In this document: positions 18,410 to 26,663 of the stretch, piece by piece
How the letters are laid out: the number at the start of each line of letters is the position of its first letter
Position numbering within the stretch: the stretch's first letter is position 1
Assembly: GCA_006739055.1 (NCBI GenBank)
Contig: AP019702.1
Location: 4,551,388-4,615,387, forward strand
From: Allostella vacuolata
Lineage (GTDB): Bacteria > Pseudomonadota > Alphaproteobacteria > ATCC43930 > Allostellaceae
Length of the DNA: 64,000 nt
Direction of reading: 5' to 3'
Made by a program: the position numbers and the translations under genes
Notes under the pieces: generated by a model
What the model saw: the letters and a program-made list of their open reading frames with translations, nothing else
Databases searched by the model: none
Told to the model about the DNA's origin: nothing

Positions 18410-20268
18410 TGCCCGTCCTTGTCCTGAAAGAACGCGTCGATGCTGGCCAGGAGTGCCGCCACACGTGCATCATCTTCCGACCGCTCATGGTCAGCATACA
18501 CCGACGCGACATGCGACAGCCCTAGTCCGGCGACCCGGCGAAGCGCCCGCGCGGCGGTGATGTCGGCGATCGAGGCGGCCAGAGAGCCCCCGGCCGCGAG
18601 CGCGGCTTCAGCGGGCGGCGCGAGGCTAATGTCGTCTCGGCGATCCTCGACGATCTCGCCATCTCCGAGCTCGCCGATCGGTGTAGCACCGAGCACGACG
18701 AGATCGGGATGCGTGCCAAAGTGCATGCGCCATTTCGCGAGCTCTCGCCGCATTGATCGGGGCGACCCGGTAGGCGAGCGCCAAATCAACAAGTGGCGAC
18801 GCTTCGCCTCGATACGAAGCTGCCCAGTCAATCCAATTCGGGTCTGCCAAGATACGCCCTCGATAGACCGGACGGTCGCCAGCGCATGCAGACCTGCTTT
18901 GAGCGCACTCGTCACTTCGGCGTCAGCCAAGACATCCGGATCGCGCTGCCCCTTTGCCGCGACCCCGTCGAGCGTAGCTGCGAGCAGCGCGTCAGGCATA
19001 GGCGGATCCGCACTGCAGAGTTGATCGTTGATCATCGCCATGCCTTCGGTAAGCCTTGGGGCCGTGTCCGGCCCCGGCGGATAGCGCCGGAGGAAGCGGG
19101 CAATCTCGCACGCGGCAGTGGCGGGCGCGGGCGCGATCGGTACGGCAAGCCCTTCATCGGTAACTCGGCAGTACATGTTACCGCGCCAGACCAGCATGCC
19201 GTTTATGGGACCATAGGGCGGCCATGCGACGACGCCGGCCGTCGCACAGCCATGGCTATAGCGCACGACCGCGCCGGCAATGCCCTGAGCATTTAGCGCC
19301 CGCGCGGCGGGCAGATTGGCCTGTCCCTTAGGAATAACTCCAAACGGCGCGAAGACACCACTCAGGCTCCGCCATCTATCCTGTTCCTCCGCTGGTTGGG
19401 GTTTATCGTGCGCGATGTTGCAGAGCGCAATGGCGGCCGGCCGGCCGACAAGGGCTGTATTGAGCAGCGCGTCGACAGCAATCGCCCAATTTGGATTGAA
19501 CCCCTCCTGAAAAAGCGATCCGACTACCATTGCTGGCCGCTCAGCGGGGACTCCGGCGAAAATCGTCTGGATGCGCGCTTGGGGTGATCCGGGATACTGT
19601 GCAGCAGGCTGGATAAGATCAGCACAGATTAGTGGAAACAGGTCCACGTCGCCGAATCGCAGATGCAGGATGATCTCTCCGCTCTGGAGATCGGGGAGTT
19701 GCACGGCCTCTACCGCCTGCTGGAGGACGTTCTTCAAGTAGACGAGGCAATGGGTGGAGCCCATCGGTTCGTGGATCCAACACCAACCACCGTTGACACG
19801 CATCACCTGACTCACCGGATTGACCTCCTGGCGCCAGCTGAGGTGACGTTCGGTACCGACGGTGTCTTGTGTGGCCTGCCAGTCGAGCACCGCCTGCGCG
19901 GATGTCGCGCCGAAGCCGGTGAGGAGGACCAGTCGCCGCGTGGCGCTTCGCACCAGCGCGTCGATCGCCTCCCAGTCGGGCGAACCGAAGGCATATTCAG
20001 GTGCAACGATGAGCACCGGCCCACCTCCTGGCACCAACTGCGGCAGTGCTGGGGCTGGATGAGCGGGCCCGCCGGCAAGGAGATCGCGCAACGCATTGAT
20101 CGCCGCCGGGCGGCTCGCATCTCCATCAATGGCTTCCAGCGACGCTGGCAACTGGAGGAGGCAGAGATTCAGATGACCGCCGGAAAGAAGCGTGGAATCC
20201 ACATCAACGCGGGTGTGGTTGTCAGCAAAGCGAAAGTGGAGATCAGGCACGCTATTATAGACATTCAC
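18406..20268 (-). CDS. Nitrilase-fold (carbon-nitrogen hydrolase) protein, candidate effector of the SMC operon
   Basis: 620 residues from a GTG start; a second GTG at 20250 is also possible and neither has a good ribosome site. Residues 30-350 look like a nitrilase superfamily domain. The Glu-Lys-Cys triad is visible as VAPEYAF (Glu91), LVYLKN (Lys179) and FPLICADL (Cys215); the Lys-Cys spacing of 36 agrees with known amidases. A late HDKP region and GCATAG segment complete the fold. The C-terminal 220 residues are helical with no recognised domain. Superfamily members hydrolyse nitriles or amides, for example NAD synthetase glutaminase or carbamoylases. As first gene of an effector/small protein/SMC operon, it is the candidate toxic effector, perhaps depleting an amide-containing metabolite; that is inference. 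Confidence 0.72.
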   Translation of the reverse strand: MNVYNSVPDLHFRFADNHTRVDVDSTLLSGGHLNLCLLQLPASLEAIDGDASRPAAINALRDLLAGGPAHPAPALPQLVPGGGPVLIVAPEYAFGSPDWEAIDALVRSATRRLVLLTGFGATSAQAVLDWQATQDTVGTERHLSWRQEVNPVSQVMRVNGGWCWIHEPMGSTHCLVYLKNVLQQAVEAVQLPDLQSGEIILHLRFGDVDLFPLICADLIQPAAQYPGSPQARIQTIFAGVPAERPAMVVGSLFQEGFNPNWAIAVDALLNTALVGRPAAIALCNIAHDKPQPAEEQDRWRSLSGVFAPFGVIPKGQANLPAARALNAQGIAGAVVRYSHGCATAGVVAWPPYGPINGMLVWRGNMYCRVTDEGLAVPIAPAPATAACEIARFLRRYPPGPDTAPRLTEGMAMINDQLCSADPPMPDALLAATLDGVAAKGQRDPDVLADAEVTSALKAGLHALATVRSIEGVSWQTRIGLTGQLRIEAKRRHLLIWRSPTGSPRSMRRELAKWRMHFGTHPDLVVLGATPIGELGDGEIVEDRRDDISLAPPAEAALAAGGSLAASIADITAARALRRVAGLGLSHVASVYADHERSEDDARVAALLASIDAFFQDKDGQ

Positions 20269-20272
20269 TCAT

Positions 20273-20286
20273 ATTATGATCATAAT
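20273..20286 (-). promoter_or_regulatory. Palindrome in the promoter region of the SMC operon
   Basis: A perfect 14-bp palindrome, ATTATGATCATAAT, lies 5 bp upstream of the GTG start of the nitrilase-like gene, within an AT-rich stretch (20250-20310) that is exceptional here. It could be an operator or part of the promoter. No regulator gene accompanies the operon. Confidence 0.45.
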
Positions 20287-20320
20287 CCAAAGATATTGCA
20301 GATCGCAAGCCCTGCTACCA

Positions 20321-22042
20321 TCAGTCGCCGACCGCCACGCCCTCGCGCCGGGGATCGGCACCGCCGACCAGCCCGTCGGCCAGCACCCGGATCGCCTGCA
20401 GGCCGCTGGGTGCGGTCATCGGCTGCACCTCGTGGCCGCGCGCGCGCAGCGCCTCGGCCAGGGCGGCGGTGCCCGGCAGGTCCTCCAGCTCGGTCGGCCC
20501 GTTGCGGTTCAGGAGGTTGGGCAGGGACACCGCGCGCTGCGGATCGAGCCCCCAGTCCAGCATCGCCACCAGCGTCTTCAGCGTGTAGCCGATGATCCGG
20601 GCGCCGCCCGGCGAGCCCAGAACCGCCACCAGCCGGCCGTCGCGGTCGAAGACCATGGTCGGCGACATCGAGCTGCGCGGGCGCTTGCCGCCCTCGACCC
20701 GGTTCGCCACCGGCCGGCCGCCGGCCTCCGGCACGAACGAGAAGTCGGTCAGCTCGTTGTTCAGCAGGAAGCCGCGGACCATCAGCTTGGCGCCGAACGG
20801 CCCTTCGATGGTGGTCGTCATCGAGACCGCGTTCCCGTCGCGGTCGACGATCGCCATGTGCGAGGTGGACGGCACCTCCAGGCTGCGGTCCGGCGCGAGC
20901 GCGGCGCGCTGTCCGGGCGGTTCACCCGCCGGCACCCTGCCGCCGCTGCGGCCGGCATCGATCCGGCGGCCGCGCTCGGCCAGGTAGCCGCGATCGAGCA
21001 GGCCGGCGGGCAGCGGCACCCGGTCGGGGTCGGCGACGTAGAGGTCGCGGTCGGCGAAGGCGAGCCGGCTCGCCTCCAGCAGCAGGTGCCAGGCGGCCGG
21101 CGCGCCGGCACCGCCCGAGGCGATGTCGTGGCGCTCCACCATCCCCAGGACCTGGGCGATGGCGATGCCGCCCGAACTGGGCGCGCCCATGCCGCACACC
21201 CGCCAGACGCGATAGGGAACGCAGACCGGATCGCGTTCCCGGGCCCGGTAGCCGGCCAGATCGGCCGCGGTCATGCGCCCGGGCCGGGCGGCGCCGGCCA
21301 CCGCGGCAACGATGTCCCGGGCGATCGGGCCGGCATGGAGCGCATCGGCGCCCTCCGCCGCGATCGTCCGCAGCGTTGCGGCCAGCGCCGGGTTCGACAG
21401 CATCGTTCCGGCCGGCTTCGGCGCGCCGTCGGGCTGGTAGAAGTAGGCGGCAGCCGCGGGATCGCCCCGCAGCGCCCGGTCGCCGGCCAGGGCGGCCGCC
21501 AGCCGCGGCGAGACCGGGAAGCCCTGCTCGGCCAGGCGGATGGCCGGCTCGAACAGGTCCGCCCAGGGCAGGCGGCCATGGGCGCGGTGGGCCATCTCCA
21601 GCATCCGGACCGCGCCCGGCACGCCGACCGACAGGCCGCCGACCACGGCATCCAGGAAGCGCAGGGGACGTCCGTCCGGGCCCAGGAACTGGTCCGGGGT
21701 GGCCGCCGCGGGTGCCGTCTCGCGCCCGTCATAGGTCCGCAGCTCGCGGGCGGCGGCCTGCCAGTGCAGCAGGAAGGCGCCGCCGCCGATGCCGGACGAT
21801 TGCGGCTCGACCAGCGTCAGCACCATCTGCACGGCGATCGCGGCATCGATCGCGCTGCCGCCCGCGCGCAGGATGGCGCGACCCGCCTCCGCCGCAGGCG
21901 GGCTCGCGGCGGCCACCATGTGCGAGCGCGCGTAGCTCGCCATGCGTTCGGGTGCCAGACCCGGCGGCGATGCAGGCTCGGCCGCCGCCGGCAGCGCCAG
22001 CCCGAACAGCAAGGCCGCCAGCGGCCGGATCCGGATCTTCAT
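20321..22042 (-). CDS. ggt: Gamma-glutamyltransferase
   Basis: 573 residues from an ATG with GAGGGGAC upstream. A Sec signal peptide (to about LPAAAEP, residue 22) indicates a periplasmic enzyme. Hallmarks are [21 protein letters not shown], the substrate-binding SSGIGGGAF, and the autoprocessing site [10 protein letters not shown] with Thr393 as nucleophile of the small subunit. The late block [13 protein letters not shown] contains the conserved Ser-Ser-Met-Ser substrate loop. By family the precursor cleaves itself into two subunits and hydrolyses or transfers the gamma-glutamyl group of glutathione. The gene lies just upstream in map order of the low-GC operon's promoter and has normal high GC, marking the island edge. 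Confidence 0.93.
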   Translation of the reverse strand: MKIRIRPLAALLFGLALPAAAEPASPPGLAPERMASYARSHMVAAASPPAAEAGRAILRAGGSAIDAAIAVQMVLTLVEPQSSGIGGGAFLLHWQAAARELRTYDGRETAPAAATPDQFLGPDGRPLRFLDAVVGGLSVGVPGAVRMLEMAHRAHGRLPWADLFEPAIRLAEQGFPVSPRLAAALAGDRALRGDPAAAAYFYQPDGAPKPAGTMLSNPALAATLRTIAAEGADALHAGPIARDIVAAVAGAARPGRMTAADLAGYRARERDPVCVPYRVWRVCGMGAPSSGGIAIAQVLGMVERHDIASGGAGAPAAWHLLLEASRLAFADRDLYVADPDRVPLPAGLLDRGYLAERGRRIDAGRSGGRVPAGEPPGQRAALAPDRSLEVPSTSHMAIVDRDGNAVSMTTTIEGPFGAKLMVRGFLLNNELTDFSFVPEAGGRPVANRVEGGKRPRSSMSPTMVFDRDGRLVAVLGSPGGARIIGYTLKTLVAMLDWGLDPQRAVSLPNLLNRNGPTELEDLPGTAALAEALRARGHEVQPMTAPSGLQAIRVLADGLVGGADPRREGVAVGD

Positions 22043-22134
22043 GGAATGTCCCCTCGCGTGATCGCGAGCGGCAGGATGATCGCACGATCCGACGACCGCA
22101 ACCGGCGGCTCCGGCGCCGCCCGGGGCCACGCCT

Positions 22135-22608
22135 TCAGGTCAGCGGCTTGCGAAAGACGAAGCCGCCCGCGCCATAGCCGGCCTGCTCGAACGTGGCGGC
22201 GAAGATCGCGTCGACGGGCAGGGAGCGGATGTCGGCACCGCGCTCGCAGCGCACGAAAGCGCTGATCTCGCCGCAGCCACCCGACCGCGCCACCTGCATC
22301 AACCCCTCCAGCAGCGCTGCCGCCACGCCGCGCCGGTCGACCAGCGACAGGGCCAGGAAGCAGTCGACCACGAGCGCGCGGCCGCCCACCGCCGTCCGCT
22401 CCGTCCGATACATCGCTATTCCGACCAGGTAGCCCTGTTCGCCTTCGACCACCAGCACGCCGCTCGGCAGGGACAGGACCCGCAGCCGCCGTGCAACCTC
22501 CGCCCGCCACGCGGACAGGGACAGTCCCGGAAAATGCCCTTGAACCAGGGGATAGGCCTGCGGCGCCCGCGCCTTGGTCAGGGGAACGACGCGATACCTG
22601 CTGCGCAC
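22135..22608 (-). CDS. GNAT-family N-acetyltransferase-like protein
   Basis: 157 residues. The central block [28 protein letters not shown] resembles GNAT motif A (acetyl-CoA pyrophosphate loop), though the usual RxxGxG/A is degenerate (DRRGVAAAL). A late FEQAGY stretch matches motif B. The substrate is unknown. It lies 92 bp upstream of ggt on the same strand and is divergent from the FnrL-like regulator. Confidence in the family is moderate because the motif is weak. Confidence 0.65.
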   Translation of the reverse strand: MRSRYRVVPLTKARAPQAYPLVQGHFPGLSLSAWRAEVARRLRVLSLPSGVLVVEGEQGYLVGIAMYRTERTAVGGRALVVDCFLALSLVDRRGVAAALLEGLMQVARSGGCGEISAFVRCERGADIRSLPVDAIFAATFEQAGYGAGGFVFRKPLT

Positions 22609-22683
22609 CGGCTGCTACTCCCCATGCCATCGGCCCGCCCGATGGACCGGCGGCAGCTTCCGTTGGCCGCGGGGTAGCCGGCA

Positions 22684-22697
22684 TTGACATGGGTCAA
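22684..22697 (+). promoter_or_regulatory. FNR/FixK-type box upstream of the fnrL-like gene
   Basis: TTGACATGGGTCAA is a perfect inverted repeat (TTGAC-N4-GTCAA) matching the FNR/FixK pattern TTG-N8-CAA. A TATAAT hexamer at 22741-22746 would place transcription start near 22753, putting the box at about -62, a class I activator position. The neighbouring gene encodes an FNR-type protein, so autoregulation is likely but inferred. Confidence 0.7.
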
Positions 22698-22767
22698 TGT
22701 CGGTTGTGTCGCGATCATTTCTTCGGCAGTATGCAAAGCTTATAATCCAAATAGGCGGAGAATCGTC

Positions 22768-23520
22768 GTGTCCGGTGCGCACAAGCCATCGCTCGACCTC
22801 GGCCGAACGGCCCGGGAACTGAGGGTCGACCAGATTCATCCCTGCAGCGCCTGCGACGTGCGCCAGCTCAGCATCTGCGACGTGCTGGGGGCGCCGGAGC
22901 TGCGCCGGCTGGCCGATATCGTCGCGACCGTGTCCTTCGCCGCCCACCGCACCGTCCTCAGCGAAGGCGAGCCGGCGGAACTGCTCTACAATGTCACGTT
23001 GGGCACGGTGAAGCTGTACAAGCTGCTGGCCGATGGCCGGCGGCAGATCACCGGCTTCCTGTTCCCGGGGGATTTCCTCGGCATCGCGCTCGAACACCAC
23101 TACGCCTACAGCGCCGAGGCGGTCACCGACGTCACCCTGTGCCGCTTCCCCCGCCGCCGCCTGGAGCGGCTGCTGGAGGACATGCCGAAGCTCGAGAAGC
23201 GGCTGCTGGCGAATGCCTCGAACGAGTTGGCGGCCGCCCAGGACCAGATGGTCCTGCTCGGGCGCAAGACCGCGCGGGAGAAGATCGCCAGCTTCCTCGC
23301 CAACCTCGCCGTCCGGGCGGAGCGCCGCGGCCAGCCGTCGAACCCGATCGCCCTGCCCATGGGCCGCAGCGACATCGCCGACTATCTGGGCCTGACCACC
23401 GAGACGGTCAGCCGGACCTTCACCCAGCTGAAGACGCAGCGCATCATCACCCTGGAGCCGGGCAACCTCGTCCGCCTGGCCGACCCGCTGGCAATCGAGG
23501 AACTGGCCGCCGGCGGCTGA
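22768..23520 (+). CDS. fnrL: Crp/Fnr-family oxygen-responsive regulator (FnrL/FixK-like)
   Basis: About 250 residues from a GTG preceded by GGCGGAG; the frame is open back to 22684, but that region is promoter. An N-terminal cysteine cluster HPCSACDVRQLSIC (Cys26, Cys29, Cys37) plus Cys125 fit the ligands of an oxygen-sensitive 4Fe-4S cluster. A cyclic-nucleotide-like beta-roll follows (residues 40-140), then a dimer helix. The HTH is RSDIADYLGLTTETVSRTF, whose E-x-x-SR recognition helix is the FNR type reading TTGAT/TTGAC half sites. By family it switches on micro-aerobic and anaerobic genes when oxygen falls. A matching box lies in its own promoter. Confidence 0.9.
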   Translation: MSGAHKPSLDLGRTARELRVDQIHPCSACDVRQLSICDVLGAPELRRLADIVATVSFAAHRTVLSEGEPAELLYNVTLGTVKLYKLLADGRRQITGFLFPGDFLGIALEHHYAYSAEAVTDVTLCRFPRRRLERLLEDMPKLEKRLLANASNELAAAQDQMVLLGRKTAREKIASFLANLAVRAERRGQPSNPIALPMGRSDIADYLGLTTETVSRTFTQLKTQRIITLEPGNLVRLADPLAIEELAAGG

Positions 23521-23538
23521 CCGGGCGGGCCTGCCCGC

Positions 23539-25005
23539 TCAGGCGCCGGGGCCCGTATCGGCCGCGCGCGCGGCCGCCTCGGCGGCAGCCTGGGTCTGGT
23601 CCGGGGTCTCGTCGGTCGGGGCGTCGAGCGCACGGTCGAGGGAGGCGCGGACGCGGCGGAGCACGGCCGCCCAGTCGCCCGCCTTGCGCTGGCGGAACAG
23701 CCACGCGGTCGGATACCAGGGGCTGTCGTCGCGCCCGATGGACCAGTACCAGGCGGGCGCCGGCGGCAGCACGACCCACACCGGATGGCCCAGCGCACCG
23801 GCCAGATGCACGGCCGGCCCGTCCACGCCGACCACGAGGTCCATGGCGGCGATGCCGGCCGCCAGCACGGTCGGATCCTCGATCCCCTCGAGCTCCTGCA
23901 CCAGGGCCCCGGCACCGGCCGCCGCGATATCCGCCGAGGCGCCGGCCTGCAGCGCGAAGAGGTCGATATCCGGATGTTCGGCCAGGCGCAGGAACTGCGT
24001 CAGCATGCAGCCCGGCTTGTAGGCCTCGCCGTCGGCGGCGGCGGTCGCCCAGGCGATGCCGATGCGCACGCGGCCCGGCGCGGCCGGCGGCAGTTCCCGA
24101 CGGGGCGTGCGCGGCACCCGCATGTAGGGTGTGGCGGCCGGCAGGGTGTCCAGCGTCACGCCCAGGATGCGCGGCAGGTCGGCCAGCGGCACCTCGGCCG
24201 CGACGTTGGCGAAGCGGCCGCCACGGCGCACCACCCGCGCCGCGCCCTCCACCGTCTCCAGCAGGGGGATCGCATCGTCCGGGCCCTCCAGGATCACCGG
24301 CACGCCACGGGTGGCGGCCAACGGCACGAAGCGGGCGAAGAGCGCGGTTTCCGCCAGGTCGTCGCCCGCCCGCACCAGCACGTGGCGGCCGTCGAGGGAT
24401 GCGCCGGTCCAGCGCGCCCAGGACTTGCCGCGGACCGGCACCACGGGGGCCGGATGGCGCAGCAGCAGGTCGGCGAAGCCGGCCGGATAGTTGCCGGCCA
24501 GCAGGTGCGCCAGCCCGCGCTCGATCCGCACGTGATGGCGATCCGGGCGCAGCTCGATCGAATGGTCGAAGTAGCGGATCGCCTCGGCCAGCGCGCCCGC
24601 ATCGCGCAGCGCCAGCGCCAGGTTGTAGGCGATCTCGGGCGAGGCGGGCTCGCCGGCCGCGGCCTGGCGCAGCAGCTCGACCGCGTCGTCGACCTCGCCC
24701 ATCGAGCGCAGCGCGTTGCCCAGGTTGGACAGGGTGGCGGCATGCCCCGGCCGCAGGCGCAGCGACCGCCGGAAGCACGCGACCGATGCCGCCGTGCGCC
24801 CGGACCCGCGCAGGGCCACCCCCAGATTGTGGTACGCCTCGACCAGGTCGGGCCGGGCGGAGATGGCCCGGCCATAGGCCTCGATCGCCTCCTCCGCCCG
24901 TCCGGCCCGCTGCAGGTCGATGCCTGCGGCGAGCAGGATCTGCCCCTTGGTCAAGGCATCGACACCCCCCGGAGCCCCGCCCTGATCGACCGTTTCCGCC
25001 TCCAC
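23539..25005 (-). CDS. TPR protein with C-terminal glycosyltransferase-like domain
   Basis: 488 residues. Residues about 20-180 hold four or more TPR units (for example AYHNLGVALRGSGRTAASVAC and TLSNLGNALRSMGEVDDAVEL). Residues about 200-460 form a GT9/GT41-like domain with RIGIAWA and the conserved end DLVVGVDGPAVHLAGALG, then VWVVLPPAP and DDSPWYPTAWLFRQ. This arrangement is common in alphaproteobacteria and is usually annotated only as TPR protein; a glycosyltransferase role is predicted, not shown. It sits 21 bp downstream of asd on the same strand, so it may be read from the asd promoter. It is the better-preserved relative of 12685-14079. Confidence 0.8.
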   Translation of the reverse strand: MEAETVDQGGAPGGVDALTKGQILLAAGIDLQRAGRAEEAIEAYGRAISARPDLVEAYHNLGVALRGSGRTAASVACFRRSLRLRPGHAATLSNLGNALRSMGEVDDAVELLRQAAAGEPASPEIAYNLALALRDAGALAEAIRYFDHSIELRPDRHHVRIERGLAHLLAGNYPAGFADLLLRHPAPVVPVRGKSWARWTGASLDGRHVLVRAGDDLAETALFARFVPLAATRGVPVILEGPDDAIPLLETVEGAARVVRRGGRFANVAAEVPLADLPRILGVTLDTLPAATPYMRVPRTPRRELPPAAPGRVRIGIAWATAAADGEAYKPGCMLTQFLRLAEHPDIDLFALQAGASADIAAAGAGALVQELEGIEDPTVLAAGIAAMDLVVGVDGPAVHLAGALGHPVWVVLPPAPAWYWSIGRDDSPWYPTAWLFRQRKAGDWAAVLRRVRASLDRALDAPTDETPDQTQAAAEAAARAADTGPGA

Positions 25006-25026
25006 GGCCCGGCTACTCCCGACGGT

Positions 25027-26082
25027 TCAGGCGCCGACGGCGCGGCGCGGGCCGCCCGACGCGGGCTTCTTGAGGTAGCGGCCGGCCAGGATCTCGGCGA
25101 TCTCCACCGCGTTCAGGGCCGCACCCTTGCGCAGGTTGTCGGATACGACCCAGAGATTGAGGCCGTTGGCGACGGTCGGGTCGCGGCGGATGCGGCTGAC
25201 GAACACCGCATCCTCGCCCTGGCTGTCGAGCGGGGTCACGTAGCCGCCCGGCTCGCGGCTGTCCTGGACCAGGATCCCGGGCGAGCGGCGCAGCAGTTCG
25301 CGCGCCGCATCGGCATCGCACGGCCGCTCGAACTCGACGTTGATCGCCTCGGCATGGCCGATGAAGGTCGGCACCCGCACGCAGGTCGCCGTCACCAGGA
25401 TGTCGGGATCGAGAATCTTGCGCGTCTCCACCACCATCTTCCACTCTTCCTTCGTGGACCCGTCGTCCATGAAGCTGTCGATCTGGGGGATGACGTTGAA
25501 GGCGATCTGCTTGGGGAACTGCTCCGGCGTCACCGGGTCGTTGACGTAGATGGCGCGGGTCTGGGTGAACAGCTCGTCCATCGCCTCCTTGCCGGCGCCC
25601 GACGTCGACTGGTAGGTCGAGACCACCACCCGGCGGATCTTCCATTCGTCGTGCAGCGGCTTCAGCGCCACCACCATCTGGATCGTCGAGCAGTTCGGGT
25701 TGGCGATGATGCCCCGGCGCGTATAGTCGGCGATGCGGTGCGGGTTCACCTCCGGCACCACCAGCGGCACGTCGTGGTCCATGCGGAACTGCGAGGTGTT
25801 GTCGATCACCACGCACCCGGCCTTGGCGGCGCGCGGCGCATGCACGGCCGACACCTTGGCCCCCGGCGAGAACAGGGCGATGTCGATGCCCTTGAAGTTG
25901 AACGAGTCCAGGTCCTGGACGTCGAGCACGTCGTCCTCGCCGAACGAGACCTGGCGGCCGACCGAACGCTCGGACGCCAGCGCGAACGCCTCCGACACGG
26001 GAAAGGCGCGTTCCGCCAGCGTTTTCAGCATTTCCTGTCCGACCGCACCCGTGGCGCCGACGACAGCGACCCTGTAGCCCAT
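25027..26082 (-). CDS. asd: Aspartate-semialdehyde dehydrogenase
   Basis: 351 residues with the NADP-binding GATGAVGQEMLK at residues 9-20, the catalytic Cys131 in IIANPNCSTIQ, and the conserved STYQSTSGAGKEAMDEL. It reduces aspartyl phosphate to aspartate semialdehyde, the branch point to lysine, diaminopimelate, methionine and threonine in the cytoplasm. Length and motifs are normal. A TATATA patch at 26096-26101, in the AT-rich gap before the divergent DUF962 gene, may hold the promoter. The TPR protein gene follows closely downstream. Confidence 0.96.
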   Translation of the reverse strand: MGYRVAVVGATGAVGQEMLKTLAERAFPVSEAFALASERSVGRQVSFGEDDVLDVQDLDSFNFKGIDIALFSPGAKVSAVHAPRAAKAGCVVIDNTSQFRMDHDVPLVVPEVNPHRIADYTRRGIIANPNCSTIQMVVALKPLHDEWKIRRVVVSTYQSTSGAGKEAMDELFTQTRAIYVNDPVTPEQFPKQIAFNVIPQIDSFMDDGSTKEEWKMVVETRKILDPDILVTATCVRVPTFIGHAEAINVEFERPCDADAARELLRRSPGILVQDSREPGGYVTPLDSQGEDAVFVSRIRRDPTVANGLNLWVVSDNLRKGAALNAVEIAEILAGRYLKKPASGGPRRAVGA

Positions 26083-26166
26083 GATCGACCGACCGATATA
26101 TAGCGAGGAGTAGCTGGTTCACTTACGATCGGGCCACCCTGAATGCAAGCGCGAGGGGGACTGGCG

Positions 26167-26538
26167 ATGACAAACCTGCAACCGGCGGCACCCGGCGACG
26201 GGTATGCCGCCTTCTGGCCGGTGTACCTGGCCGCGCATAGCCGGCCGGCGACCCGCGCCTGGCACTTCACCGGCACCAGCCTCGGCCTCGCCTGCCTGGC
26301 CGCCGGCGTCGCGCTGGCCGACTGGCGCCTCGTCGTGGCCGCCCCGGTACTGGGCTACCTGCCGGCCTGGACGTCGCACTTCCTGGTGGAGGGCAACCGG
26401 CCGGCCACCTTCGGCCACCCGCTCTGGTCGCTGGTCAGCGACTTCCGCATGTACGGGCTGTGGCTGGCCGGCCGGCTCGGGCCCGAGTTGGCCCGGCACG
26501 GCATCGCCCCCAGGGAAGGCCGGTCCCCACGGCGGTGA
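26167..26538 (+). CDS. DUF962 / Mpo1-like membrane protein
   Basis: 123 residues from an ATG with GAGGGGG upstream. Family motifs are clear: FWPVYLAAHSRPATRAWHF, then WTSHFLVEGNRPATFGHPLWSL and SDFRMYGLWLAG. Two or three short membrane segments are likely. The yeast relative Mpo1 is an Fe(II)-dependent dioxygenase for alpha-oxidation of 2-hydroxy fatty acids, and the invariant His residues (AHSRP, WHFTG, SHF) are candidate iron ligands. The bacterial function is not established. Divergent from asd. Just downstream (26530-26575) lie imperfect direct repeats of CGGCGGTGACCC. Confidence 0.85.
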   Translation: MTNLQPAAPGDGYAAFWPVYLAAHSRPATRAWHFTGTSLGLACLAAGVALADWRLVVAAPVLGYLPAWTSHFLVEGNRPATFGHPLWSLVSDFRMYGLWLAGRLGPELARHGIAPREGRSPRR

Positions 26539-26663
26539 CCCCGCGGCGGTGACCCGGCAGGGGTGACTCGGCGGACGCGTCCGTCCCCGGGGGCACGGGG
26601 ATGTGACACGGGCGTGATTTGTCGGCCGCCGGCACCCGGGCTATCTGGATAGGGGTGTCGAAC

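Noticed and set aside
22684..22767. TTG at 22684 as the start of the FNR-type regulator
   Set aside because: The segment contains an FNR box and a TATAAT element and has no ribosome site; the GTG at 22768 has GGCGGAG upstream.
26524..26580. Short direct repeats (CGGCGGTGACCC-like) as a possible repeat array
   Set aside because: Only two or three imperfect short copies with no regular spacers; probably chance or slippage in GC-rich DNA.
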